Positions 8,401 through 15,909 of a stretch of DNA of 64,000 bases are shown one piece after another. Position numbers and translations under genes: made by a program. The stretch covers positions 2,023,001-2,087,000 of the forward strand of contig QQUY01000001.1 in NCBI GenBank assembly GCA_003385635.1, read 5' to 3'. This DNA comes from Acidobacteriota bacterium. GTDB taxonomy: Bacteria; Acidobacteriota; Blastocatellia; Pyrinomonadales; Pyrinomonadaceae. Position 1 is the stretch's first letter; every line of letters starts with the position of its first letter. Under the pieces are notes generated by a model. That model was not told the DNA's origin and made no database searches. It worked only from the letters and a program-made list of their open reading frames with translations.

Positions 8401-9009
8401 ATGCAAACGCGCAGCCGGCGGCAAAGGGAGATCCTGGACTTCATAATCGAGTTCGTAGACTCCCACGGATACGAGCCGTCTTACCAGCAGATCGCGCGTC
8501 ATTGCGGACTGTCCTCGAAAGGCGGCGTCGCCCGCCACATCGAATCCCTTGAGAAAAAAGGACTTCTGAAACGGAACAGGGATGCCGGCAAGTTCCACCT
8601 CGAGATCTATCCAGAATCGTTGATCAAGAACCATATTTGCGAAGTCGAATGGCTGGAAGATCTGACCGCCGGCGGTGGGTCGAACCAAGATCCTCTGTTC
8701 GTACCCCGTTCACTCCTGGGATTTCGCGCTCCAAAGGAAATGAGAGGCATGCTGGTGCCAGACAACGCGATGTCCGGTGAACATATTCTCGAAGGTGATA
8801 TCGCTCTGATCGAACGAAAGTCGTTCGCACGAGACGGAGATTGTGTTGCCGCCCGACTCAACCGGAACCGTCTAACCCTCGGGCGATACTTTCGCAAGGG
8901 TTCAGCAGTCGAGATCCGACCCGCTAACGACAATTATGAGCCGGTGAGAGCCCAAGCAGACAAAGTTGAGATCCTTGGATTGTACAGGGGACTGCTCAGA
9001 CGTGCCTGA
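8401..9009 (+). CDS. LexA-like repressor lacking the catalytic Ser-Lys dyad
   Basis: A 202-residue protein with LexA architecture: an N-terminal winged helix (GYEPSYQQIARHCGLSSKGG, 23-42) and a C-terminal S24 peptidase-like domain (about 85-200). LexA represses SOS genes until RecA filaments trigger self-cleavage at an Ala-Gly bond by a Ser-Lys dyad. Aligned by eye to E. coli LexA (GMSMKDIGIMDGD), this protein reads DNAMSGEHILEGD, so the nucleophile position is Ala123. The catalytic Lys in TVKRL is replaced by Gly161 in TLGRY. An Ala90-Gly91 pair remains near the expected cleavage site. It is thus predicted not to self-cleave and may act as a non-SOS or differently controlled regulator, as known for cyanobacterial LexA. 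Ser125 could be a shifted nucleophile, but Lys is still missing. The malic enzyme gene follows after 42 bases. Confidence 0.85.
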   Translation: MQTRSRRQREILDFIIEFVDSHGYEPSYQQIARHCGLSSKGGVARHIESLEKKGLLKRNRDAGKFHLEIYPESLIKNHICEVEWLEDLTAGGGSNQDPLFVPRSLLGFRAPKEMRGMLVPDNAMSGEHILEGDIALIERKSFARDGDCVAARLNRNRLTLGRYFRKGSAVEIRPANDNYEPVRAQADKVEILGLYRGLLRRA

Positions 9010-9051
9010 CCTCAATACTGCTGTTTCGAGTTCAGAAAGGGAAAATTCATA

Positions 9052-10491
9052 GTGTCAGATAAACAAACGCCGAGCGCGAGCTTCAGCTTTACGATACGCG
9101 TAGACATCCATAACTTGCCCGGAAAATTGGGTGAGATCACTACCACCATAGGCAACGCGGGCGGCAACATTGGCGCGATCGATATCGTCCGCGTCGGCAA
9201 GGACTCGATCGTGAGAGACATCACGATCGATGCTACCTCTGAGGAACACAATCAGAGGATCGTTAAAGAGATACGGCAGATCGACGGCGTTGACGTAATT
9301 CAGTATTCGGACCGGACTTTCCTCATACATATAGGCGGCAAGATAGAAACTGTTTCGAAGATCCCTCTCAACAATCGATCGGACCTTTCGATGGCCTACA
9401 CGCCCGGTGTCGCCAGAGTTTGCCAGGCCATCCACGACGATCCCGAAAAGGTCTACACGCTGACGATCAAGAAGAACACAGTAGCAGTCGTATCTGACGG
9501 TACCGCCGTGCTTGGTCTCGGCAACCTCGGCGCAGCGGCGTCGATGCCTGTGATGGAGGGTAAATGCCAGCTTTTCAAGGAGTTTGGCGGCGTCGATGCC
9601 TTCCCGATCTGTTTGGACACGCGAGACCCCCACGAGATCGTTCAGACGATAAAAAATATCGCCGTGGCATTCGGCGGCATTAATCTGGAGGACATTTCAG
9701 CTCCGAGGTGTTTCGAGATCGAAGAGCGTTTGAAGGAAGAACTGGACATACCTGTCTTTCACGACGACCAGCACGGCACGGCTGTTGTCGTCCTCGCGGC
9801 CCTGATCAATTCACTGAAGATCGTCGGAAAGAGGATGGAAGACGTCAAAGTCGTCGTAAACGGGATCGGAGCCGCTGGAGTAGCGTGTACGAAGATCGTG
9901 ATGGCGGCGGGAGTCCAGAACGTGGTTGGGTGCGATACGAGCGGTTCCATTTACAAGGGCCGGACCGAGAATATGAACTGGGTAAAGGACTGGTATGCCC
10001 GAAACACAAATCCCGGTAAGGAGAAAGGCGACATTCACGATGTCATAAAGGGTGCTGACGTCTTCTTTGGGCTATCCGTGCCCGGGATTCTCACGTTAGA
10101 GGATCTAAAGAACATGAACGAAGACCCGATCGTGTTCGCGATGGCGAACCCTGATCCGGAGATCTATCCCGAAGACGCTGAAGGCCACGTCGCCGTGATC
10201 GCAACAGGGCGCTCGGACTATCCGAACCAGATCAACAACGTGCTTTGCTTTCCAGGTATTTTCCGGGGCGCCTTGAACTGCCGCGCCTCTACGATCAACG
10301 AGGAAATGAAAATCGCCGCCGCGAATGCGATCGCCGGGATAATCACCGACGACGAACTGCATGCTGATTATGTAGTGCCTTCAGTATTCGACAAGAGGGT
10401 TTCAAAAGCCGTCGCGATAGAAGTGGAAAAAGCGGCGAACGAGTCGGGGGTTTCAAGAAGGCGGTCTGCCTTGCCGGACAGCGAGTTCTGA
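9052..10491 (+). CDS. NAD(P)-dependent malic enzyme with N-terminal ACT domain
   Basis: Oxidative decarboxylation of malate to pyruvate with reduction of NAD(P)+. The N-terminal ~80 residues form an ACT domain (FTIRVDIHNLPGKLGEIT), a small-molecule-binding regulatory module. The catalytic part follows with the malic N-domain (SDLSMAYTPGVARVCQAI), the metal-binding FHDDQHGTA and the nucleotide-binding VVNGIGAAGVA. Length is 479 residues; there is no C-terminal phosphotransacetylase-like domain such as that of E. coli MaeB. The start codon is GTG, preceded by AGAAAGGGAAA. It lies 42 bases behind the lexA-like gene on the same strand, so both may share the lexA promoter. Confidence 0.93.
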   Translation: MSDKQTPSASFSFTIRVDIHNLPGKLGEITTTIGNAGGNIGAIDIVRVGKDSIVRDITIDATSEEHNQRIVKEIRQIDGVDVIQYSDRTFLIHIGGKIETVSKIPLNNRSDLSMAYTPGVARVCQAIHDDPEKVYTLTIKKNTVAVVSDGTAVLGLGNLGAAASMPVMEGKCQLFKEFGGVDAFPICLDTRDPHEIVQTIKNIAVAFGGINLEDISAPRCFEIEERLKEELDIPVFHDDQHGTAVVVLAALINSLKIVGKRMEDVKVVVNGIGAAGVACTKIVMAAGVQNVVGCDTSGSIYKGRTENMNWVKDWYARNTNPGKEKGDIHDVIKGADVFFGLSVPGILTLEDLKNMNEDPIVFAMANPDPEIYPEDAEGHVAVIATGRSDYPNQINNVLCFPGIFRGALNCRASTINEEMKIAAANAIAGIITDDELHADYVVPSVFDKRVSKAVAIEVEKAANESGVSRRRSALPDSEF

Positions 10492-10517
10492 GAGTGAGCA
10501 GTGAGCGGAACAAACGA

Positions 10518-10685
10518 AGCGCACGCATCCCGCGTGCATTTCCGCTGCATTGATTCGAACGACGATCACTTTCAGCAGCCTTTCTTTACCTTAAGGCTTT
10601 CGTCATCGACTCAGGATCTGGAATCTGGAATTTCTTGGTTAAGGGGGACTTTTGCTACGCTCACTGCACGCGAGACGCGTGCGCT
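10518..10685. repeat. Inverted-pair intergenic repeat (B), GCACGCG-type
   Basis: Left arm 10518-10538 (agcgcacgcatcccgcgtgc) and right arm 10665-10685 (tgcacgcgagacgcgtgcgc) are near reverse complements. Each arm is itself partly palindromic. When translated, these modules give the recurrent spurious peptide TRDACAP; a third copy occurs near 52880. The gap between the malic enzyme and the convergent response regulator holds no other feature. Confidence 0.55.
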
Positions 10686-10721
10686 CCGGCTTTCAACTCA
10701 CTGCTTACTGCTCACCGCTCA

Positions 10722-11405
10722 CTAAGACACAAACTTATATCCAAGACCGTGTACGGTCTGGATGTATCGCGGCCGCTTGGGATTCTCCTCAAGCTTTTGT
10801 CTCAGCCACGCGATATGAACGTCGACCGTTCGCGTGGTAGGCATTGCGTCGTAGCCCCAGACCGCGTCAAGAAGCTCGTTCCTTGAGTGAACATTGCCGC
10901 GGTTCTCAACGAGGAATTGCAATAGCTTGAACTCCATTGCGGACAGGTCGACCGGCGATTCGGCTTTCAGTACCTCTGCACGGTTGAAATCTATCTCTAC
11001 CTCGCCGAAAGCATATTTTTCGTTTGAAGAGCCGTTCGAATGGACGGGTGAGCGCCTGAGAAGTGCTTCGACCCTTGCCAGCAGTTCCATTACCTCAAAC
11101 GGCTTGGTGAGATAGTCATCGGCGCCGAGCTTCAGACCGAGTACCTTGTCGATCGTCTCCCCTTTGGCGGTGAGCATTAGAATGGGTGTTTCTATCGAGG
11201 ATCTTCGCAAGTCCCTGCACACGTCGAGACCGCTCTTCTTTGGCAACATCAGGTCAAGAATGATCAGATCGAACTCGCTCGACGTGGCCTTCGCAAGTCC
11301 TTCCTCCCCGTCCGAAGCAAAATCGACCTCGAAACCCTCGTTCCTCAGGCGGTCCGAGAGAGTGATCACGAGGCCCTCTTCATCCTCTATGAGTAAAATC
11401 CTCAT
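10722..11405 (-). CDS. OmpR/PhoB family response regulator
   Basis: A 227-residue two-domain response regulator. The receiver domain (1-118) has the acidic pair Glu7-Asp8, the phosphoacceptor Asp51 in LIILDLMLP, Thr in MLTAKG and Lys in YLTKPF. The C-terminal winged helix (about 130-227) ends in RYIQTVHGLGYKFV, typical of OmpR-family output domains. The histidine kinase gene lies just upstream on the same strand, 94 bases away, so the two form a kinase-first operon. A pair of direct repeats in the promoter of the divergent gene at 13607 is a candidate target. Confidence 0.95.
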   Translation of the reverse strand: MRILLIEDEEGLVITLSDRLRNEGFEVDFASDGEEGLAKATSSEFDLIILDLMLPKKSGLDVCRDLRRSSIETPILMLTAKGETIDKVLGLKLGADDYLTKPFEVMELLARVEALLRRSPVHSNGSSNEKYAFGEVEIDFNRAEVLKAESPVDLSAMEFKLLQFLVENRGNVHSRNELLDAVWGYDAMPTTRTVDVHIAWLRQKLEENPKRPRYIQTVHGLGYKFVS

Positions 11406-11426
11406 TGCATGTTTCAGGAACCAGGG

Positions 11427-11573
11427 AACAGGGCTCAGGTATCAAGGATCATGTATCGATTCAAACGACTAATCATGTATTCAAATCTCCGATAATGGAC
11501 TAGGTAGAGTCGTCGGGAATCTGGTCCTTATTCGTAACGCGGACACCTGATCCTTGGTACCTGAGCCCTGATC
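11427..11573. repeat. Inverted-pair repeat (C) running into the kinase 3' end
   Basis: Left arm 11427-11453 (aacagggctcaggtatcaag...) and right arm 11546-11573 are near reverse complements. The right arm lies inside the last codons of the histidine kinase gene, so the repeat supplies the final residues of that protein (DQGSGLRYQGSG). Confidence 0.6.
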
Positions 11574-13446
11574 CTTGATCATTGACACCTGACAAGCTGA
11601 TCTCAAACCTGCTTCCCTTCCCTGGCTCACTTTCAACGGAGATCTCGCCGTGATGGGCGTCGACGATCTGTTTCACAAGACTGAGCCCTAGTCCGTTTCC
11701 GCTGATCTGCTCATCCACGACCTCTCTGGATCGGTAAAATGGCTCAAACAGGTGTTTCTTGTCCCTTGGCGAGATCCCGATACCCCTGTCCTCGACCGCG
11801 ATCTTAACCCTCCCTTCACCGTTCTTGACGGAGACACGGATCCAACGGCTGCCGTTCGAGTACTTCCAGGCATTGCTGATCAGGTTCTGGACCGCCTGGG
11901 TCATCGCCTGTTCGTCAGCCATCACTGACGGTAGATCTTCAGTTATCTGCTTCTCAACCTCGAATCCGCTCTCCTCAAGCTGGGGCCTGCAGTCCTCGAG
12001 AGCCTTTTGGACAACGTCCGAAATATTCACTTCCCTCAGATCGTACTTTCGTTTACCCGAACGGGCGCCGGCAAACTCGAGTATCTGTTCGACCATTCCC
12101 GAAAGCCTGCGGCCTTCGCGCTTTATAAGAGTCCCGTAATCCCCGATCTTCGAACGATCTTCTACCACGCCGTCCGAGAGATTTTCGGCCGCCGAGTAGA
12201 TGACTGCGAGAGGTGTCCGAAATTCGTGAGAAACAGAGGATACGAACTCAAGTTGGTTCTGCGCGAGGCGTTTTGCCCTTTGAGAGGAGATGAAGATAAG
12301 GATCACACTGACGGCCAGGAGACCGAGTATCCCAAAGCTCACGGCCAGATTTCGGTTCCTTGTATTGGCCACGTACTGGTCGAGTGATCCATCGTTGTGC
12401 TGTACATTCAGCGTCCAGATTCCGCCCAGCGGTCCGCCTTTGCTCTCAAAAACAGTAATCCTAGATTCTCCGCTTCCCGAGACATTCACATCTACAACGG
12501 CCTCGTCACTGCGCAAGGGTACGTTTCCTTTTCTGTCCGTAACGGCTGTAACGTTGCGGCTTTCGATCTTTTCGGTCACCACTAGTTCCGATCCGGGTTT
12601 CTTTTCGTCTTGACCGGGTTGTTCTTTCCGTTGGCCGTAAAAGGCGAAGTTGTTGGGTTTTAGGTCTAGTATGGGAACCGATGCGTCCGCAGATGTGACC
12701 TCACCGTTTCCCTTCCGATAGAGAACCTCCCCATTGTCATCAAGAACGGCAAGGTTGAAGTTTGCGCCTTCCGTATCAGAGAAGTACTTTGCTACGAGGT
12801 CCGGAAGCACCGATTCGCTGATCGTTTCGGGGTTAAGCAAAACGATCAGAAAACCGTACTTGTCCGGGAGCGTCATAGCGCCCGGTGAATTCGTAAGCTC
12901 CGAATGAAGGATCTTCCTGGTCCGGATCACAAAATGCTCTACATTCTTCTTTTCTTCAAAAACCGGAAGCGTCAGCGCGATCGGCTCGCTAAGGATAGCC
13001 TGCAGCTTCCTTCCGTCCCCGATCGCCGACCGTACCTCGGACAAAGGAGCAGACCATTCCGCCTCCTCGAAAGCATACTTGTTTCGGTCGAAACGAAGCG
13101 GGACCGCGTCCTCGGAGTTCCGGTAAAAGTAAATTTCATTTATCAGTTCGGGATAAGCTGTGCTCTGCCGCCAGAACTCGTATCTTTTGGCAAACTCGTT
13201 CTTCTCGCCGGGCTTGAACACGTCCGAAGAGGCCTGAAAACCAAAGTAGGCCATTTGGATCTCACGGTTGAAGTCCTCTGAAAATCGTCTGGTGTCGTCG
13301 ACAAGTCGGGACTTCAGACGGACGCTTTCCGCGTCACTGATCTGTCCAAGCCAGCGGTATTGAAGTGCGGCCAGCACCGTCAGCAGCCCCAGAAGGACTG
13401 CGATAAGCACTAAGGGAAGCCAATTTCTTTCTCTTGTCGCAAGCAT
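11500..13446 (-). CDS. Membrane sensor histidine kinase
   Basis: A 648-residue sensor kinase, partner of the downstream OmpR-type regulator. A transmembrane helix (9-30) and a second one (366-387) enclose a large extracytoplasmic sensor region of about 335 residues, in which I recognise no named domain. HisKA follows with the phosphoacceptor His407 in SSVSHEFRTPL. The HATPase domain has the N box NLISNAWKYSNG (Asn524), the G1 box VEDRGIGI and the G2 box NGLGLSL. The protein should end near ISLSGVN (about 620). The last 28 residues are encoded by an intergenic-type repeat and look like an accidental extension. It diverges from the secreted protein gene at 13607. Confidence 0.92.
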   Translation of the reverse strand: MLATRERNWLPLVLIAVLLGLLTVLAALQYRWLGQISDAESVRLKSRLVDDTRRFSEDFNREIQMAYFGFQASSDVFKPGEKNEFAKRYEFWRQSTAYPELINEIYFYRNSEDAVPLRFDRNKYAFEEAEWSAPLSEVRSAIGDGRKLQAILSEPIALTLPVFEEKKNVEHFVIRTRKILHSELTNSPGAMTLPDKYGFLIVLLNPETISESVLPDLVAKYFSDTEGANFNLAVLDDNGEVLYRKGNGEVTSADASVPILDLKPNNFAFYGQRKEQPGQDEKKPGSELVVTEKIESRNVTAVTDRKGNVPLRSDEAVVDVNVSGSGESRITVFESKGGPLGGIWTLNVQHNDGSLDQYVANTRNRNLAVSFGILGLLAVSVILIFISSQRAKRLAQNQLEFVSSVSHEFRTPLAVIYSAAENLSDGVVEDRSKIGDYGTLIKREGRRLSGMVEQILEFAGARSGKRKYDLREVNISDVVQKALEDCRPQLEESGFEVEKQITEDLPSVMADEQAMTQAVQNLISNAWKYSNGSRWIRVSVKNGEGRVKIAVEDRGIGISPRDKKHLFEPFYRSREVVDEQISGNGLGLSLVKQIVDAHHGEISVESEPGKGSRFEISLSGVNDQGSGLRYQGSGVRVTNKDQIPDDST

Positions 13447-13508
13447 CTACCAAAAAATACTAGCACGATTTCAGGCCTTAAATAGGCTTCTGAGCCAGTT
13501 TTTACATT

Positions 13509-13563
13509 CTTAACAATTTCTTTGCGAAATCTTAATCAACACTATTCTGACTGATGCGATACT
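13509..13563 (+). promoter_or_regulatory. Putative regulator direct repeats and extended -10 promoter
   Basis: CTTAAC (13509-13514) and CTTAAT (13531-13536) form a direct repeat with 22-base spacing, two turns of the helix, as OmpR/PhoB-type dimers prefer. An extended -10, TGC-GATACT (13555-13563), follows with no good -35, which fits an activated promoter. It would drive the gene at 13607. The neighbouring response regulator is the obvious candidate; this is inference. Confidence 0.4.
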
Positions 13564-13606
13564 CTTCTCCGTGTTATAGGATCAATTAAGTATTTCGGAG
13601 GCAAAA

Positions 13607-14746
13607 ATGAAAAAGTTCATCACTTCAATTCTCTTTGCGACCCTCTTCTTCCTCGGACTCGGCTATGTGGTCCAGGACGCGGGCGCAAAATTCAAATCGG
13701 ACGACAAAGCCGTGGAGCTGATCAACAGCGCCCGCCAGGCGATCGGCGGAGACACGTATCTAAACGAGGTCAGGAGCATGACGATCATCGGTTCCTCGAC
13801 CCATTTCTTTGAAAAGGACGGCGTTCCGACTACTGAGATCGGCGCAACGGAGATCAACTTCGAGCTGCCCAACCGCTTCAGCAAATCGGTCAAGATCGGC
13901 AACCCGGACCAACTCAGCGGCGGCGAAGTGAAAAAGCACGTCGACGTTGTTGTGATCGACGGCAACGAGAGCGGCGATGCGGCCGTTCAAATGCCTGAAG
14001 GCAAAGAAGGTGTTTTTGTCATCAAGAAAGGCGACGGAAATGTCGAGTGGACCTCTGACGAAGACGTGGAATTCACAAATGATGAAGACAAGATCATCAT
14101 TCGCAAGGACGATGGCACCGTGACGGAGCTGTCCCCCGACGCGAAGCACAAGATCCGCGTTCACAAGGAATCGGCTGAAGGAGCAAACGTTTGGAATACG
14201 GACGACGGCAAACAGGTGATAGTCGAAAAGCACGGCGGCCCGCATTTCGGACATCGCAGTTCCGGTGGTGAAATGCTTCGGACCACGATGGCCCTGCTTG
14301 CAACGGCTCCTGAAGGTCAGGACGTCACTTATAAGTTTGCGGGAACTGGAGATGTCGACGGGTATCCGAGCAACATCGTCGAAGTGTCAACTCCGAGAAC
14401 GAGCTTCAAACTCTTCCTGGATGCCGCGACGAATCTACCCAGGATGATCAGTTACGAAGGTCATAACACCTTGATCTTCCGCAAACGCGACAACTCGATG
14501 GTCTCGAAAGAAGAGTTGATCGAAATGAAACGTGACGCGGCGAGAACGATCGAGCATCAGATCAGGCTTTCCGATTTCAGATCTGTCGGAGGACTTATGC
14601 TGCCTCACAGATGGACAGAATCGGCTGCAGGCAAACAGAGCCGGATCTTTGACATAACTTCTTATGAGATCAATCCAGCGAATATTGCCGACAAGTTCGG
14701 AAACAACAAAGTGTTCGTTAGGAAAATGAAGCCCGAGGGGAACTAG
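13607..14746 (+). CDS. Secreted protein of unknown function, LolA-like fold possible
   Basis: A 379-residue protein with a clear signal peptide (MKKFITSILFATLFFLGLGYVVQDAGA). The start is supported by the ribosome binding site GGAGG seven bases upstream. The mature part starts with ELINSARQAIGGDTYLNEVRSMTIIGSS and ends with DFRSVGGLMLPHRWTES, a layout seen in outer-membrane lipoprotein carrier-like (LolA/LolB-fold) proteins of Acidobacteria. The middle is charged and rich in Asp, Glu and Lys, with a His/Gly stretch. I cannot assign a function. It is divergent from the kinase/regulator pair, which may sense envelope state and control it. A strong terminator follows. Confidence 0.75.
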   Translation: MKKFITSILFATLFFLGLGYVVQDAGAKFKSDDKAVELINSARQAIGGDTYLNEVRSMTIIGSSTHFFEKDGVPTTEIGATEINFELPNRFSKSVKIGNPDQLSGGEVKKHVDVVVIDGNESGDAAVQMPEGKEGVFVIKKGDGNVEWTSDEDVEFTNDEDKIIIRKDDGTVTELSPDAKHKIRVHKESAEGANVWNTDDGKQVIVEKHGGPHFGHRSSGGEMLRTTMALLATAPEGQDVTYKFAGTGDVDGYPSNIVEVSTPRTSFKLFLDAATNLPRMISYEGHNTLIFRKRDNSMVSKEELIEMKRDAARTIEHQIRLSDFRSVGGLMLPHRWTESAAGKQSRIFDITSYEINPANIADKFGNNKVFVRKMKPEGN

Positions 14747-14765
14747 TACCTCCCCTGATTGGAAG

Positions 14766-14807
14766 ATCGGCCGCTCCAGGTTATTACCAGGGGCGGCCGA
14801 TTTTTTT
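14766..14807 (+). terminator. Rho-independent terminator
   Basis: A 12-bp stem (ATCGGCCGCTCC with GGGGCGGCCGAT, one G-T pair), a 12-base loop and seven T residues. It lies 20 bases after the stop of the secreted protein gene. Confidence 0.9.
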
Positions 14808-14870
14808 GTGGAACCCTGATTGCTCTCTAATCGGCGAAGGACAAAAGGCAAAGGAAGGCGGAAGCTGAAA

Positions 14871-14895
14871 AACCGGCCCTAATCGAGGGCCGGTT
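14871..14895. other. Strong hairpin upstream of the Crp/Fnr gene
   Basis: A perfect 10-bp inverted repeat, AACCGGCCCT-aatcg-AGGGCCGGTT. On the minus strand it is followed by TTTTTCAG and would look like a terminator, but no minus-strand gene reads into it. It may instead be part of the regulatory region or 5' leader of the gene at 15004. Confidence 0.5.
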
Positions 14896-15003
14896 GAAAG
14901 TAACTGAGAAAAAGTGGATTGAAATCCTACAGGGCTGGAACCCGCGAACGGCCTGAATTGATACACACAGGCGGGAAATAGAGCAAAAAGGGGAATAGAG
15001 CAG

Positions 15004-15774
15004 ATGCATGGAATATCTACCGGAACAGCAGTCCGGATCGAACACTTCGAACATTCACCGGTCGCGGTTCAGGAACCGCTATCAAGCGGGAATTCGCTTA
15101 TGGACCGTTTTGGGCCCGGCATACGATCTGAGCTCCTTGAGCGCGGCAACGTTGCGGAAGTACAGCGGGGAGAAGTGATCACGAGTCCCGGTGAGAAAGC
15201 GGCATTCGTCGATTTTCCTCTGGACGCGGTTATCAGCCACTACCGGATTTTGATGGATGGCAGAACCGCCGAGGTGGCAATGACCGGAAACGAAGGAGCG
15301 GTCGGCGCTTCGACGGCGCTCGGGAACGGTTTTTCAGGGGAGTTCTCTGAGGTGATCGTTCCCGGAAAGATCGTAAGGGTCGGCTCCGACATTTTTAAGG
15401 ATGTTTCAGAATCGTCAATGGAGCTTTCAAAGACCGTGTTTACTTATCTGAATGAGCACCTTGAGCGGATTTCCAGACGTGTGATCTGCAGCAATTATCA
15501 TTCTGTCGAGGAGCGGCTTGCCCTTTGGCTTCTCCTTGTCCGGGATCGGTGCAACGCGGATGAGCTCGCTTTCACGCAGGAACAGGTCTCATTCTTCCTT
15601 GGCGTCCATAGGCCGAGCGTGACGCTCGCAATGCAGGAGCTACGTGAACTTGGCGTAGTAGACTACCGGCGCGGAAAAATAATCCTCAGGGACTTGCAGC
15701 GGCTACGTCAGGTTTCCTGTTCGTGCTACCCGAGCCTTTCAGTAGGGGAGCCGGAGCAGGCATTCGCGTACTAG
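15004..15774 (+). CDS. Crp/Fnr family transcriptional regulator
   Basis: A 256-residue regulator with an N-terminal cyclic-nucleotide-binding-like beta barrel (about 45-150), a long dimerisation helix, and a C-terminal HTH (about 185-235) with FTQEQVSFFLGVHRPSVTLAMQEL. The Cys pattern of an Fnr Fe-S cluster is absent from the N-terminus, and the usual cAMP-binding phosphate cassette is not obvious, so the signal is unknown. The start at 15004 has AAGGGGAA upstream; an alternative Met lies at 15103. The gene is flanked by a terminator on each side and so appears monocistronic. Confidence 0.88.
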   Translation: MHGISTGTAVRIEHFEHSPVAVQEPLSSGNSLMDRFGPGIRSELLERGNVAEVQRGEVITSPGEKAAFVDFPLDAVISHYRILMDGRTAEVAMTGNEGAVGASTALGNGFSGEFSEVIVPGKIVRVGSDIFKDVSESSMELSKTVFTYLNEHLERISRRVICSNYHSVEERLALWLLLVRDRCNADELAFTQEQVSFFLGVHRPSVTLAMQELRELGVVDYRRGKIILRDLQRLRQVSCSCYPSLSVGEPEQAFAY

Positions 15775-15793
15775 GTAACTCTCCAGAACTGCA

Positions 15794-15830
15794 GCCGAAA
15801 GGTCTTCTTAATCCCGGAAGACCTTTCGGC
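15794..15830 (+). terminator. Perfect hairpin terminator
   Basis: A 14-bp perfect stem, GCCGAAAGGTCTTC with GAAGACCTTTCGGC, and a nine-base loop lie 20 bases after the Crp/Fnr stop. The T tract is weak (TTTGGTATT), so termination strength is uncertain. Confidence 0.7.
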
Positions 15831-15909
15831 TTTGGTATTGGAAGGTTGGAAACCAGGGACCTGAGAAAGTCATTAGGAAAACCTCAGGCAAAACACTTCC
15901 GAATCTGAG

